Assembly: GCA_021793645.1 (NCBI GenBank)
Contig: JAJYSJ010000017.1
Span: forward strand, 1-47,645
Direction: 5' to 3'
DNA length: 47,645 nucleotides
DNA from: Bacillota bacterium
Lineage (GTDB): Bacteria > Bacillota > Sulfobacillia > JAJZYS01 > JAJYTV01
Made by a program: the position numbers and the translations under genes
Notes under the pieces: generated by a model
The model's database searches: none
Seen by the model: the letters and a program-made list of their open reading frames with translations, nothing else
Told to the model about the DNA's origin: nothing
Shown: positions 14,659 to 23,900 of the stretch, in pieces
Layout: each line of letters opens with the position of its first letter
Numbering within the stretch: position 1 is the first letter of the stretch

Positions 14659-15501
14659 ATGTCGCGGCCGCCGATGGAGCTCTGGATCGAGGAGATCCAG
14701 GGCCAGGACGTGCGCCTCGGCCTTCGGAGCAAGACAGTGCTGCACCGCGAGGTGTCCGAATTCCAGGAGATCCTGGTCGTCGACACCCTGAGCTACGGGC
14801 GGGCTCTCATGCTCGACGGCACCTTCCAGGTGACGGAGAAGGACGAATTCGTCTACCACGAGATGCTTGCGCACCTGCCGCTGATGTCGCACCCCGCACC
14901 CCGCAGGGTCCTCGTGATCGGCGGGGGCGACGGCGGCACGATCCGCGAGGTCGTGCGCCACCCGGAAGTAGAGGAAGCAATCCTCTGCGAGATCGACCCG
15001 CGCGTCACCGCAGTGTGCCGCGAGTACCTGCCATCGGTCGCGTCGGGCCTTTCCGATCCCCGCGTCAAGGTCCTGCATGAGGACGGCATCGCCTACATCG
15101 AGCAGCACGAGGGCGCCTTCGACGTCATCCTGATCGACTCCACCGACCCCGTCGGGCCGGCAGTCGGCCTCTACAGCGAGTCGTTCTACGCTGCCTGCAA
15201 GCGGGCGCTGCGCCCTGGCGGCATCGTCTGCGCGCAGTCCGAATCGCCCTTTGTCAATGGCGACGTCGTGCGGCGGGTCTCTTTGAGCGTCAAAAGCGCC
15301 TTCTCCCAAAGGCTCCTCTACCTCGCGCCGCTGCCGACCTACCCGAGCGGCCTTTGGAGCTTCACCGCCGGCTCCGACCATGAGCTCCCGCGGGTAGTCG
15401 ACAAGGAGCGCGCCGCGCGCCTCTTTACGCGCTACTACACCGCCGCAGTGCACGAGGCTGCCTTCGCGCTGCCGCCCTTCGCGGCGGCGCTCGTAGAGTA
15501 G
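14659..15501 (+). CDS. speE: Polyamine aminopropyltransferase (spermidine synthase family)
   Basis: Transfers an aminopropyl group from decarboxylated S-adenosylmethionine to an amine acceptor. This 280-residue protein has the N-terminal beta domain (LHREVSEFQEILVVDTLSYG), the nucleotide-binding motif VLVIGGGDGGTIREVVRHP, the acidic CEIDPRVTAVCREYLP and the catalytic region DVILIDSTDPVGPA. The C-terminal LAPLPTYPSGLWSFTAGS is the usual acceptor-side loop. No S-adenosylmethionine decarboxylase is in the window. Acceptor choice (putrescine, or agmatine as in Thermus-type routes) cannot be read from sequence alone. ATG 14674 is an alternative start; neither has a clear Shine-Dalgarno, suggesting coupled translation. 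Confidence 0.93.
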   Translation: MSRPPMELWIEEIQGQDVRLGLRSKTVLHREVSEFQEILVVDTLSYGRALMLDGTFQVTEKDEFVYHEMLAHLPLMSHPAPRRVLVIGGGDGGTIREVVRHPEVEEAILCEIDPRVTAVCREYLPSVASGLSDPRVKVLHEDGIAYIEQHEGAFDVILIDSTDPVGPAVGLYSESFYAACKRALRPGGIVCAQSESPFVNGDVVRRVSLSVKSAFSQRLLYLAPLPTYPSGLWSFTAGSDHELPRVVDKERAARLFTRYYTAAVHEAAFALPPFAAALVE

Positions 15502-16359
15502 ATGAACGTACTGCACCCCGGCCGGCCCCTCTGGGCGCAGGAGGAGCCGCGGGATCCAAGGGTCGAGCTCTTCGGCGTACCGTTCGACGGCACCGCCTCC
15601 TTCAACGCGGGATCGCGCGAGGGGCCGCTCGCCATCCGCTCTGCGACGCACGGCCTGGAGGACTTCTCGCCGGCGCTCTCGGCCTCGGTGCCGGAGGGCT
15701 TTTTGCACGATCTCGGCGACCTCGACCTGCCCTTCGGCAACCCCGCGGAAGTCCTGCGCCGCACAGAGGCTGCGACAGAGGAGATCCTCTCCCGTGGACG
15801 CCTGCCCTTCCTCCTGGGCGGGGAGCACCTCGTCACGCTCGGCGCGCTGCGGGCGCATAGGCGACACGGGGACTTTGTCCTCGTGCAGCTCGACGCCCAC
15901 GCGGACCTGCGCCACGACTACCTCGGGGAGTCCCTCAGCCACGCCGCCGTCCTCTACCACGCCCAGGAGCTCCTCGGCCGGGAGAACGTGCTGCAGCTGG
16001 GCATTCGCTCCGCGAGCGCGGAGGAGTGGGGACGGCGCGGCTTCTTGCGCACTGACCTCTCCGAGAAGAGCGTGAGCGAGGCGATCCGGGAGATCGGGGG
16101 GCGCCCTATCTACCTCACGCTCGACATCGACGTCGCGGACCCGGCCTTTGCGCCGGGGACCGGCACGCCGGAGCCGGGCGGCGCGACGTCCCAGGAGCTC
16201 CTCGCGGCGGTCCGCGGGCTCTCTGCCCTGCCGCTCGTCGGGGCCGATATCGTCGAGGTGCTGCCGAGCCGCGATCCGGCAGGCATCACTGCGCTGCTTG
16301 CCGCGAAGTGTCTAAGGGAGATGCTCATAGCACAGGGGGTGCGCCAGGGTGGGCTTTAG
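15502..16359 (+). CDS. speB: Agmatinase / ureohydrolase
   Basis: Mn-dependent ureohydrolase that releases urea from agmatine (or N1-aminopropylagmatine). Of 285 residues, the metal-binding blocks are GGEH (106-109), DAHAD (131-135) and DIDVADPAFAPG (208-219). SHAAV and GTPEPGG complete the family pattern. The start ATG abuts the speE stop with no gap, and the stop is overlapped by argS. In this operon it would turn arginine-derived agmatine into putrescine, or aminopropylagmatine into spermidine. Confidence 0.93.
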   Translation: MNVLHPGRPLWAQEEPRDPRVELFGVPFDGTASFNAGSREGPLAIRSATHGLEDFSPALSASVPEGFLHDLGDLDLPFGNPAEVLRRTEAATEEILSRGRLPFLLGGEHLVTLGALRAHRRHGDFVLVQLDAHADLRHDYLGESLSHAAVLYHAQELLGRENVLQLGIRSASAEEWGRRGFLRTDLSEKSVSEAIREIGGRPIYLTLDIDVADPAFAPGTGTPEPGGATSQELLAAVRGLSALPLVGADIVEVLPSRDPAGITALLAAKCLREMLIAQGVRQGGL

Positions 16360-18079
16360 CAGGCAGCTGCGAGGGATCGTAGAGGACGCCTATCTGCGGG
16401 CCGCCCAGGCCGAGGGCTGGCCGGGGGATGTACCTGATTTCGCCGTCGAGCGGCCGAAGGACACGAAGATGGGCGACTACGCGACGAACATCGCGCTGCA
16501 GCTGGCGCGCCCCCTGCGCCGTGCGCCGCGGGAGATCGCAGAGCGCATCGCCCGCGAGGTGCACGCGGGGGAGGACTTTGCCGCCGCCGAGGTGGCAGGC
16601 GCAGGTTTTCTCAACTTCCGTCTCACACAGGCCTTCCACCCGCGCGTCCTGCGCGCCTTGCAAGATGATTCGCAGGGCTATCTTTCGAGCGACATCGGGC
16701 GCGGCGAGCGCATCCTCCTCGAATTCGTCTCGGCAAACCCCACGGGTCCTCTGAACGTCGTCTCTGCCCGGGCGGCGGCGATCGGGGACACGCTCGGGAG
16801 ACTCCTACGCCTGACGGGCCACGACGTCTTCACGGAGTACTACGTGAACGACGCGGGGTCGCAGGTCGAGAACCTCGCGCTCTCGATCCTCGTGCGCATG
16901 CAGCTGCCGGACGGGCCGAGGGAGATCCCCGAGGACGGCTACCATGGCGAGTACGTCACGGACCTCGCCAAACGCTTCCTCTCGCAGGCGCCGGCGAGCT
17001 TTTCCGGGATGCCGCGAGAGCAGCAGCTCTCGCTCCTCAAGGCCTGGGCGATGGCTGAGATGGGCCGCATGCGCCTTGCGACCCTCGAAGCCTACGGCGT
17101 GCACTTCGACAACTTCTTTTCCGAGGCCGCGTTTCGGGCCGGCAGCGGCGTCGATGAACTGCTGGCCACCTTCGCGCGGCGCGGGATCCTCGAGGGGAAG
17201 GAGCCCGGCCGCAGGGTCGTCGAGCGGGCGCAGCACGAGGAAGCGACACCGCTCCTCGAGGACCGCGACGGTGCGCGCTGGCTGAGGACCGACCTTCTGG
17301 GAGACGACAAGGACAGGGTGCTCGTGCGCTCGGACGGAAACTACACCTACTTCCTGCCGGACATCGGCTACCACCACGGCAAGTACCAGCGCGGCTACAC
17401 GCGCGTGATCGACCTCCTGGGCCCCGACCACCACGGCTACGTCGCGCGCATGCGCGCCGCGATGGAGGCCCTGGGGCACGCCCCCGAGAGCTTTCAGGTG
17501 CTGATCGTGCAGTGGGTGCGCTTTCTGCGCGGCGGCGTGCCCCAGAACATGAGCAAGCGCGCCGGCGAGACCGTGACGATCGACGAGCTGCTCTCGGATG
17601 TCGGCAGGGACGCCGCGCGCTACTTCTTCCTGATGCGCTCCCACGACACGCCGCTCGACTTCGACCTGCAGCTCGCGCAGGAGGAGTCGAGCGAGAACCC
17701 CGTCTACTACGTGCAGTACGCCCACGCGCGCATCGCCTCGATCCGCCGTCAGGCGGGCGGAGAAGCCTCGACTGGAGGCTTATCCAGCGCGGGTGCGGAC
17801 TTCTCGCTCCTCACGGCGCCCGAGGAAGTGGAGATCCTGCGCCGCCTGGGCCAGCTGCCGGAGGAGATCGAGGAGGCGGCGAAGGCGCTAGAGCCCCACC
17901 GCATCCCGCGGATGGCGACGGAACTCGCGCAGGCCTTCCACTCCTTCTACAACAAGAACCGCGTGCTCGGCGTGGACCCGCCGCTCTCTGCGGCGCGCCT
18001 CGCCCTCGCAGTGGCGGTGGGCAGCGCGCTGCGCGAACTGCTGACGCTCCTCGGGGTTGACGCGCCGGATCGCATGTAG
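16349..18079 (+). CDS. argS: Arginyl-tRNA synthetase
   Basis: Class I synthetase charging tRNA-Arg; 576 residues, normal for bacterial ArgRS. The N-terminal Add-1 domain (residues 1-95) ends in GAGFLNFRL; the Rossmann core has SANPTGPLNVVSARAAAIGD (128-147) and EYYVNDAGSQVENLALS; the KMSKS equivalent is MSKRAG (401-406). The C-terminal anticodon-binding helices include YYVQYAHARIASIRR and the ending HSFYNKNRVL. The HIGH position reads NVVS instead of HVGH, see findings. GTG 16349 overlaps speB by 11 bases, so polyamine and arginine-charging genes are coupled. Confidence 0.95.
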   Translation: MGFSRQLRGIVEDAYLRAAQAEGWPGDVPDFAVERPKDTKMGDYATNIALQLARPLRRAPREIAERIAREVHAGEDFAAAEVAGAGFLNFRLTQAFHPRVLRALQDDSQGYLSSDIGRGERILLEFVSANPTGPLNVVSARAAAIGDTLGRLLRLTGHDVFTEYYVNDAGSQVENLALSILVRMQLPDGPREIPEDGYHGEYVTDLAKRFLSQAPASFSGMPREQQLSLLKAWAMAEMGRMRLATLEAYGVHFDNFFSEAAFRAGSGVDELLATFARRGILEGKEPGRRVVERAQHEEATPLLEDRDGARWLRTDLLGDDKDRVLVRSDGNYTYFLPDIGYHHGKYQRGYTRVIDLLGPDHHGYVARMRAAMEALGHAPESFQVLIVQWVRFLRGGVPQNMSKRAGETVTIDELLSDVGRDAARYFFLMRSHDTPLDFDLQLAQEESSENPVYYVQYAHARIASIRRQAGGEASTGGLSSAGADFSLLTAPEEVEILRRLGQLPEEIEEAAKALEPHRIPRMATELAQAFHSFYNKNRVLGVDPPLSAARLALAVAVGSALRELLTLLGVDAPDRM

Positions 18080-18084
18080 ACTGC

Positions 18085-18113
18085 TTGCCAGGAAAAGGTC
18101 CTGGCGATAGAGT
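18085..18113 (+). promoter_or_regulatory. Candidate rpoE promoter with internal inverted repeat
   Basis: TTGCCA (18085-18090), 17-bp spacer and TAGAGT (18108-18113) precede rpoE by 60 bases. The spacer overlaps an inverted repeat GCCAGGA (18087-18093)/TCCTGGC (18099-18105). The hairpin could be an operator or the 3' end of the argS transcript. Confidence 0.4.
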
Positions 18114-18172
18114 AGATTAGAAATGCCTATCGTGGGCTCCAGCCTGCGGCAGTAGTTTTTGGGGGGATCGCG

Positions 18173-18502
18173 ATGGACCAGACCTACGGCGTGCGCGAGC
18201 CGCTCGACGTCGCCTCTGAGCTCCTGCGCCAGAGTGCTACACCGATGATGGCCAGGGCGCTCCTCGAGGAGACGCTGAAGCTGCTCGGCAAGGACCCAAA
18301 GGACACGGCGCTGCTCGCGGAGCTGCAGACGGAGATCAGTCTCGACAACCGGTTCATTCCGGCCTCCCACGGTACGTGGGGGCTGAGGGAATGGGCGCCG
18401 AAGCCGAAACCGACTCGCGCGGGCAAGGTTGCGTTGGAGAAGAAGGCGAAGGCGGCTTCGGATGACGACGACGCCGGCGAAGCCTCGGAAGAATGGGATT
18501 GA
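18173..18502 (+). CDS. rpoE: RNA polymerase delta subunit
   Basis: Delta subunit of Bacillota RNA polymerase, which increases transcription specificity and recycling. Of 109 residues, ~1-78 form the HARE-HTH domain (ASELLRQSATPMMARALLEE, then the strand-turn FIPASHGTWGLREW). The C-terminal tail is Lys-rich and then acidic (DDDDAGEASEEWD), far shorter than the long acidic tail of B. subtilis delta. The start has GGGGGGA upstream. Its position between argS and pyrG is conserved in Bacilli and supports the call. The last codons overlap the -35 box of the pyrG promoter. Confidence 0.88.
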   Translation: MDQTYGVREPLDVASELLRQSATPMMARALLEETLKLLGKDPKDTALLAELQTEISLDNRFIPASHGTWGLREWAPKPKPTRAGKVALEKKAKAASDDDDAGEASEEWD

Positions 18503-18560
18503 CGATGGCCGCCTCGGCTCCGTAGAATCTCTACGGGCTTGGCGGCCCGCCCTTTTTATT
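18499..18560 (+). promoter_or_regulatory. pyrG promoter and GGGC-initiated attenuator leader
   Basis: TTGACG (18499-18504), an 18-bp spacer and TAGAAT (18523-18528) place the transcription start at G18535, giving a transcript beginning GGGCTTGG. It is followed at once by a small hairpin (GGCG 18541-18544 with CGCC 18548-18551, or GGGC with GCCC) and TTTTTATT (18553-18560). A transcript starting GGGC before a leader terminator is the arrangement used by B. subtilis pyrG, where low CTP causes G-slippage that blocks termination. Here the hairpin lies at the very 5' end, so the detailed mechanism may differ. Confidence 0.6.
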
Positions 18561-18595
18561 GCCCCTGGCCTTGCGAAGAAACGGGAGGGAATCGC

Positions 18596-20212
18596 GTGGC
18601 CAAGTTCATCTTCATCACGGGAGGCGTGGTCTCCGGCCTCGGCAAGGGGATTACCGCCGCATCGCTCGGACGGCTTCTCAAGGCGCGCGGCTACAGCGTC
18701 TCGGCCCAGAAGCTGGACCCGTACCTGAACGTCGACCCCGGCACGATGAGCCCGCTGCAGCACGGCGAGGTGTTCGTCACCGACGACGGCGCCGAGACGG
18801 ACCTCGACCTCGGGCACTACGAGCGGTTCATGGACGTATCGCTGAACGCCGTCTCGAACCAGACGACCGGCAAGATCTACGGCGCCGTGATCCAGAAGGA
18901 GCGGCGCGGGGATTATCTCGGCGGGACGGTGCAGGTCATCCCGCACGTCACGAACGAGATCAAGGAGACGATCCATCGGGCGCAAGAGGCCGCGAACACG
19001 GACATCCTGATCTGCGAGATCGGGGGGACCGTGGGCGACATCGAGTCGCTGCCGTTCCTCGAGGCAATCCGTCAATTCAAGTACGACGTCGGCCGCCAGG
19101 ACGCACTCTATATCCATGTGACGCTCGTGCCGTATCTCGAGGCCTCTGGCGAGGCGAAGACGAAGCCGACGCAGCACTCCGTGAAGGAGCTGCGCTCGAT
19201 CGGGATCACGCCGGACGTGATCGTGGCGCGCAGCCGCCACCCGCTCTCCAAGGACCTGCTCGACAAGATCGCGCTCTTTTGCGACGTGGAGCGCAGCGCA
19301 GTCATACCGAACCCGGACGCAGAATCCACGATCTATGCCGCTCCACTAATTCTTGAAAAGGCCGGCCTCGGCCGCATCGTCGAGGAGAAGATGGGGCTCT
19401 TCCCGAAGGAGCCGGACCTGCGGGACTGGGAAGCGCTCGTCCGCCACAAGGAGAGCGCCCACCGCACCGCGCGCATCGCACTTGTCGGCAAGTACGTCGC
19501 GCTGCACGACGCGTACCTCTCGGTCGCGGAGGCTCTCTATCACGCCGGGATCCACCACGAGGCCCAGATCGACATCGACTGGATCGACTCCGAGCGCCTG
19601 GAGGACCAGGACGCGATAGACGTCCTGCGCGACGCGGACGGCATCCTCGTGCCGGGCGGCTTCGGCTCGCGCGGCATCGAGGGGAAGATCCAGGCGATAC
19701 GCTACGCCCGCGAGCACGAGGTGCCGTTCTTGGGCCTGTGCCTCGGGATGCAGTCGGCGGTGATCGAGGTGGCGCGCGACGTGCTCGGAAGGGAGCACGC
19801 GAACACGACGGAGATCGACGTCGACACGCCGGACCCCGTGATCGACCTGATGGCGGAGCAGACCGACATCGAGGACAAGGGCGGCACGATGCGCCTGGGG
19901 GCGTACCCCTGCGCGATCTCCCCAGGGACGCTTGCGGCCCGCGCCTACGGGGAGGAGCTCGTCTACGAGCGCCACCGCCACCGCTTCGAAGTCAACAACG
20001 CCTACCGCGAGGCACTGGAAGAGTGCGGGCTCATCGCGTCGGGCAAGAGCCCGGACGGCAAGCTCGTCGAGATGATGGAGCTGCGTGATCACCCCTGGTT
20101 CCTCGGCACCCAGTTCCACCCGGAGCTGCGCTCGCGGCCGAACCGGCCGCACCCGCTCTTCCGCGACTTCATCGGCGCCGCCCTGCGCAGGCGCGAGGGC
20201 ATGCCTTCATAG
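18596..20212 (+). CDS. pyrG: CTP synthase
   Basis: Makes CTP from UTP, ATP and glutamine. The 538-residue protein has the N-terminal synthase domain (P-loop [10 protein letters not shown] at residues 9-18, then [15 protein letters not shown] and [15 protein letters not shown]) and the C-terminal class I amidotransferase domain ([13 protein letters not shown], nucleophile Cys382 in LGLCLGMQ, and [10 protein letters not shown] with the His/Glu pair near residue 508). GTG 18596 follows GGGAGGGA; the frame open to 18539 lies in the leader. It has its own promoter and a strong terminator downstream, so it is a single-gene unit with feedback on CTP likely. Confidence 0.96.
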   Translation: MAKFIFITGGVVSGLGKGITAASLGRLLKARGYSVSAQKLDPYLNVDPGTMSPLQHGEVFVTDDGAETDLDLGHYERFMDVSLNAVSNQTTGKIYGAVIQKERRGDYLGGTVQVIPHVTNEIKETIHRAQEAANTDILICEIGGTVGDIESLPFLEAIRQFKYDVGRQDALYIHVTLVPYLEASGEAKTKPTQHSVKELRSIGITPDVIVARSRHPLSKDLLDKIALFCDVERSAVIPNPDAESTIYAAPLILEKAGLGRIVEEKMGLFPKEPDLRDWEALVRHKESAHRTARIALVGKYVALHDAYLSVAEALYHAGIHHEAQIDIDWIDSERLEDQDAIDVLRDADGILVPGGFGSRGIEGKIQAIRYAREHEVPFLGLCLGMQSAVIEVARDVLGREHANTTEIDVDTPDPVIDLMAEQTDIEDKGGTMRLGAYPCAISPGTLAARAYGEELVYERHRHRFEVNNAYREALEECGLIASGKSPDGKLVEMMELRDHPWFLGTQFHPELRSRPNRPHPLFRDFIGAALRRREGMPS

Positions 20213-20237
20213 AGCAGTAAGAGGAAGAAAGTCGTTG

Positions 20238-20276
20238 AGCCCCCGGGGAACCGCCCTGGGGGCTTTGTCGTTTTTT
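20238..20276 (+). terminator. Intrinsic terminator of pyrG
   Basis: AGCCCCC (20238-20244) and GGGGGCT (20258-20264) form a stem with additional GC pairs inside, followed by TTGTCGTTTTTT to 20276. Confidence 0.85.
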
Positions 20277-20914
20277 CTATGGGCCGTTTGTCATTCCGAA
20301 CGCGCCTCCGCCATATCCTGCGTAGCATGTACGAACTGGTGTGTTTGTCCTCTGCCTAGGGCCGGATGGCAAGGCAGCGACCAAAGTCCAGCGGTTACAG
20401 GAAGATGAAGGTTTGCGAAAAACCACGCAAACGCGAAAGAAGCTGGACTGCTTGTCGTCTAGAGGAATGCGGAGCAAAGCGCCCTCGGGTGCCACGACCG
20501 CCCGCGGCAAGGATCCGGCGATCTGGTGGTGCGCCTTTCGGCACATCTCACGGAACGCTTAGGCCCCTGACCGCCGTGCAAGGCGGATCGTAGCAGGAAG
20601 TCTTGGGGACAGCGGCGAATCGCCTCCTGTTGCCAAGGAAGACCTGCGCGTCCAGACCAACCCGTATGGAAGCAATCCAGGGGGGTCTGGAATTCGCCGC
20701 CCCTGTCTTCCGACGACTGGTGTTTCGCGGTTCCTTTGCCTTCGCAGGTACCCGTCGGGATTTAGGCCACATACAGGATCTTCATCTCGAACCATTATGG
20801 TAAGCGGGGAGACGCGGAGGACCAAATCGTCGTGGGAAAGGGGGGATGCGCGGGGCAGAGGGCAGCCTCGGGCTTCTTCGTTTCCTTGTATCCAAGACAG
20901 AAGGAGGAGAATGC
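20277..20914. other. 638-bp region upstream of the first S-layer gene
   Basis: No credible gene: frames of 60-90 codons on both strands have poor composition and no ribosome sites. Only the strong Shine-Dalgarno AAGGAGGAGA (20901-20910) of the S-layer gene was identified. A long untranslated leader for a highly expressed S-layer mRNA is possible, but no convincing -35/-10 pair was recognised. Confidence 0.3.
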
Positions 20915-23900
20915 ATGCACAAGTTCCGTACGGTCCTGTCGGTCGTTGCTACGACCGCCATGGTCCTCGGGACGATGGGTGTCGCGGCTGCGGCCGGCAC
21001 GACGTCAAGCAATGAGACGCGCGCCGACTTCATCATGCAGCTGGACCAGCAGCTGAGCATCAGCTCAGTCAACCCGTCGACGCCAACCTTCACTGACGTG
21101 CCCGCTTCGAGCCCGTACTACGGGTACATCGAGGCCGCATACCAGAAGGGCTACATCAGCGGTTTCACGGCTACCACATTCGGTCCGAACCAGCCGATCA
21201 CCCGCGCCCAGGCCGCCAAGGTCCTGGTCGAGGCGTACGAGGGCGGGAACTACTCCCCGACCGCGACGTCGACCAAGTTCACGGACAACTCCATGATCCC
21301 GACGGCCCTCGTCGGCTTCGTGGCTGAGGCCCAGACGCTTGGGCTGATGAACGGCTTCGTGAACGGCAGCTTCGGCCCGAACGCCGACCTCAGCACCGCG
21401 CAGGAGACGCACCTGATCTCCCAGCTCAAGGCTGTCCAGGCCGCGGCCGGGTTCAAGATCACGGCTTCTGCAAGTGATGTGGGCCCCGGCGAGGTCGTTA
21501 CCCTGAACTCAAGCCTGCCGAACGCGACCTACGCGGTTACGACAGCGCCGAGCGGCGCAGCGTACGTCCAGTCCGGCAACCTGTTCAGCGCAACGACTCC
21601 TGGCAACTACGTGATCACCGGCACGCTCAACGGCGCCACTGCGACGGCTGCAGTGACCGTCTACGGTGCTCCGGCTTCCGTTGTCCTCACGGGCGGTAAG
21701 ACCATCGTCGCTGACGGCAGCTCGACGGCGGGTGCCGGCGCAGAGGACACCATCACGGCTACCGTTCAGGACGCGAATGGCAACACCGTCGCCGACTTCA
21801 ACGGCAGCGTGACGCTCTACGACACGGGCAACATGTCGCAGATCCTCGAGAGCAACAACAGCCTCAACACCGCCTACAGCGTCAACGCCAACAACGGCGT
21901 CGCGACGTTCAGTGTTGAGTCCACCGGCCTCACGGCGGGCCTCAGCGACACGCTCACCGCGACCGCCACGACCGTCGGCGGCTCCGCCGTCGGGCAGGGC
22001 ACCTTCACGGTGACCAGTGTTGCGCCGACGGCTTCGGCCCTGTCGCTCAGCGCGACTCCCGCGTCGATCGACGTGAACGCTCTCAACAGCTCCACCAGCC
22101 TCTCGGTCGCCGTGACCGACGCTGCTGGCAACGAGTTCCTCGGTACGCCGGAGCAGGTCACCCTGTCCCTGAGCGGCCCGGGCTCGTTCACTGCCCTTTC
22201 CGGCAGCAGCACCACGCCTACCACCACCTACACCCTCTACGTTGACGGCAGCCAGTCGGTAACCGTTTACGGCGTTGAGGGTCAGACGGGGACGATCAGC
22301 GTCACCGCGTCCGCAAGCGGCATCACATCGGGAAGCGTCAAGATCCCGGCCGTCGTCAGTGGCATCCCGGCCAAGCTGGGCGTCACCTCCAACACCGGGA
22401 CGACAACGACTGGCGTGCCCTACACGGCTTACACCGTGCAGCTTGAGGACGCCGCAGGCAACCCGATCACGTCCGGCTCGGGCGCGAACGACGCTATCAG
22501 CATCAGCGACAACGAGGGTACCCTCGGTGGCGGCCTGACGTACTGGAGTGTCGCCAACGGCGCGCCCAATACGTCGCTAGGCTCCACACCCATCAACGGC
22601 ACGCTGTCCAACGGCTCGTACTCCTTCGCGGTCGAGACGAACGGCACCACATCTGCGGCGCCGACCATCACGATCGACGACACGACCGAGTCGTTTAGCA
22701 CCACTGTCACCTACAACTACCAGGTCGGCGCTGGCACGCAAGCCCTCTTCGAGGAGGGTGGGAACACCGACCTGTCGCTGTTCAACACAAGTACCCCGTC
22801 CCTCTACGCCGAGGCGGGCACCGCCGTGACCCTCTCTGCGGAGCTCACCGACGCAGCCGGCAACGTCATCTCCAAGGCCGGTCAGACGATCGACTTCGCG
22901 TTCATCAGTAACACCGGCAGTGCGTCGATGCCGAACGGTTCGAGCATCGGCGTCGACTACGCTGTTCCCACGAACGCCCAAGGCGTGGCTTCTGTAACCG
23001 TCAACACTGGCAACGCCGGCACCTTCCAGCTTGAAGCTGGATTGCCTGGCGGCACGTTCACTGGTGGCCCGACCGTTACGGTCGCGCCTGCGGCGAATGC
23101 TGCTACCGGCGCTCAGGTCGGGTGGACCACTCCGACCGGCACGGTACCCTCTAGCATCCAGAGCGGGGCTTCGGGCACCTTCTCTGGCCAGTTGCAGAAT
23201 CCGGTTAGTGTGGCCACACCCCAGGCTGACCAGCTCCTCGTCACAAGCAGCAACGGGAGCATCCTCGGGTTCCCGACCACCAGTGGTTGGGTCTCGTACG
23301 GCAGCGCGTGGATCGTGACGGCAACTGCCAGCGGCGCCTTCTCGATCCCTGTGAAGGGCGGCCTCGCCGGCACGGCCAGCGTGACCATTACCGACCTCAG
23401 CAACCTGAACGTCTCGCCGGTCACGGAGACCCTCTCCGTCACAGCCGGTACCACCGCGAGTGGCGCGACGTTCTACTACAACGGCCTGCCGATCAACCCC
23501 GCGAATCCGCTTCCAGTGACGGCCAATGTGCCGGTGCTGGTGCAGGTGGAGTCGACGGACGCGGGCGGCAACGCCATCACGCTCAACGCCAACACGACCT
23601 ACAACATCGCTGACAGCAACGGCGGCTACTTCCTGATCGACAACAACGGCACCGCGGGTGCGCCGACAGGAACTGTGACGATTGACGCAGGGCAGTTCGA
23701 AGCCAATGTGTTCTACGTCAACTCGAACCCGCCCAGCAGCGGCGTGACTAGCGGGTTTACCGCAGGTGTCCAGCCGCTGGCCAACGCTGCGGTTACCACG
23801 GTCGCCACGACCGCGACCGGTAGCGTGAACGGCTCCACGCCGATCACGTTCACCGTAAAGGACAGTAGTGGAGCGGTGGTATCTGGCGCGACGGTTGTGC

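Noticed and set aside
14482-15960. 492-codon reverse frame over speE/speB
   Set aside because: Antisense shadow typical of high-GC DNA; the forward strand carries complete catalytic motifs.
20341-20593. Short forward ORFs after pyrG
   Set aside because: They start within or just after the terminator region, are basic and unstructured, and have no ribosome site.
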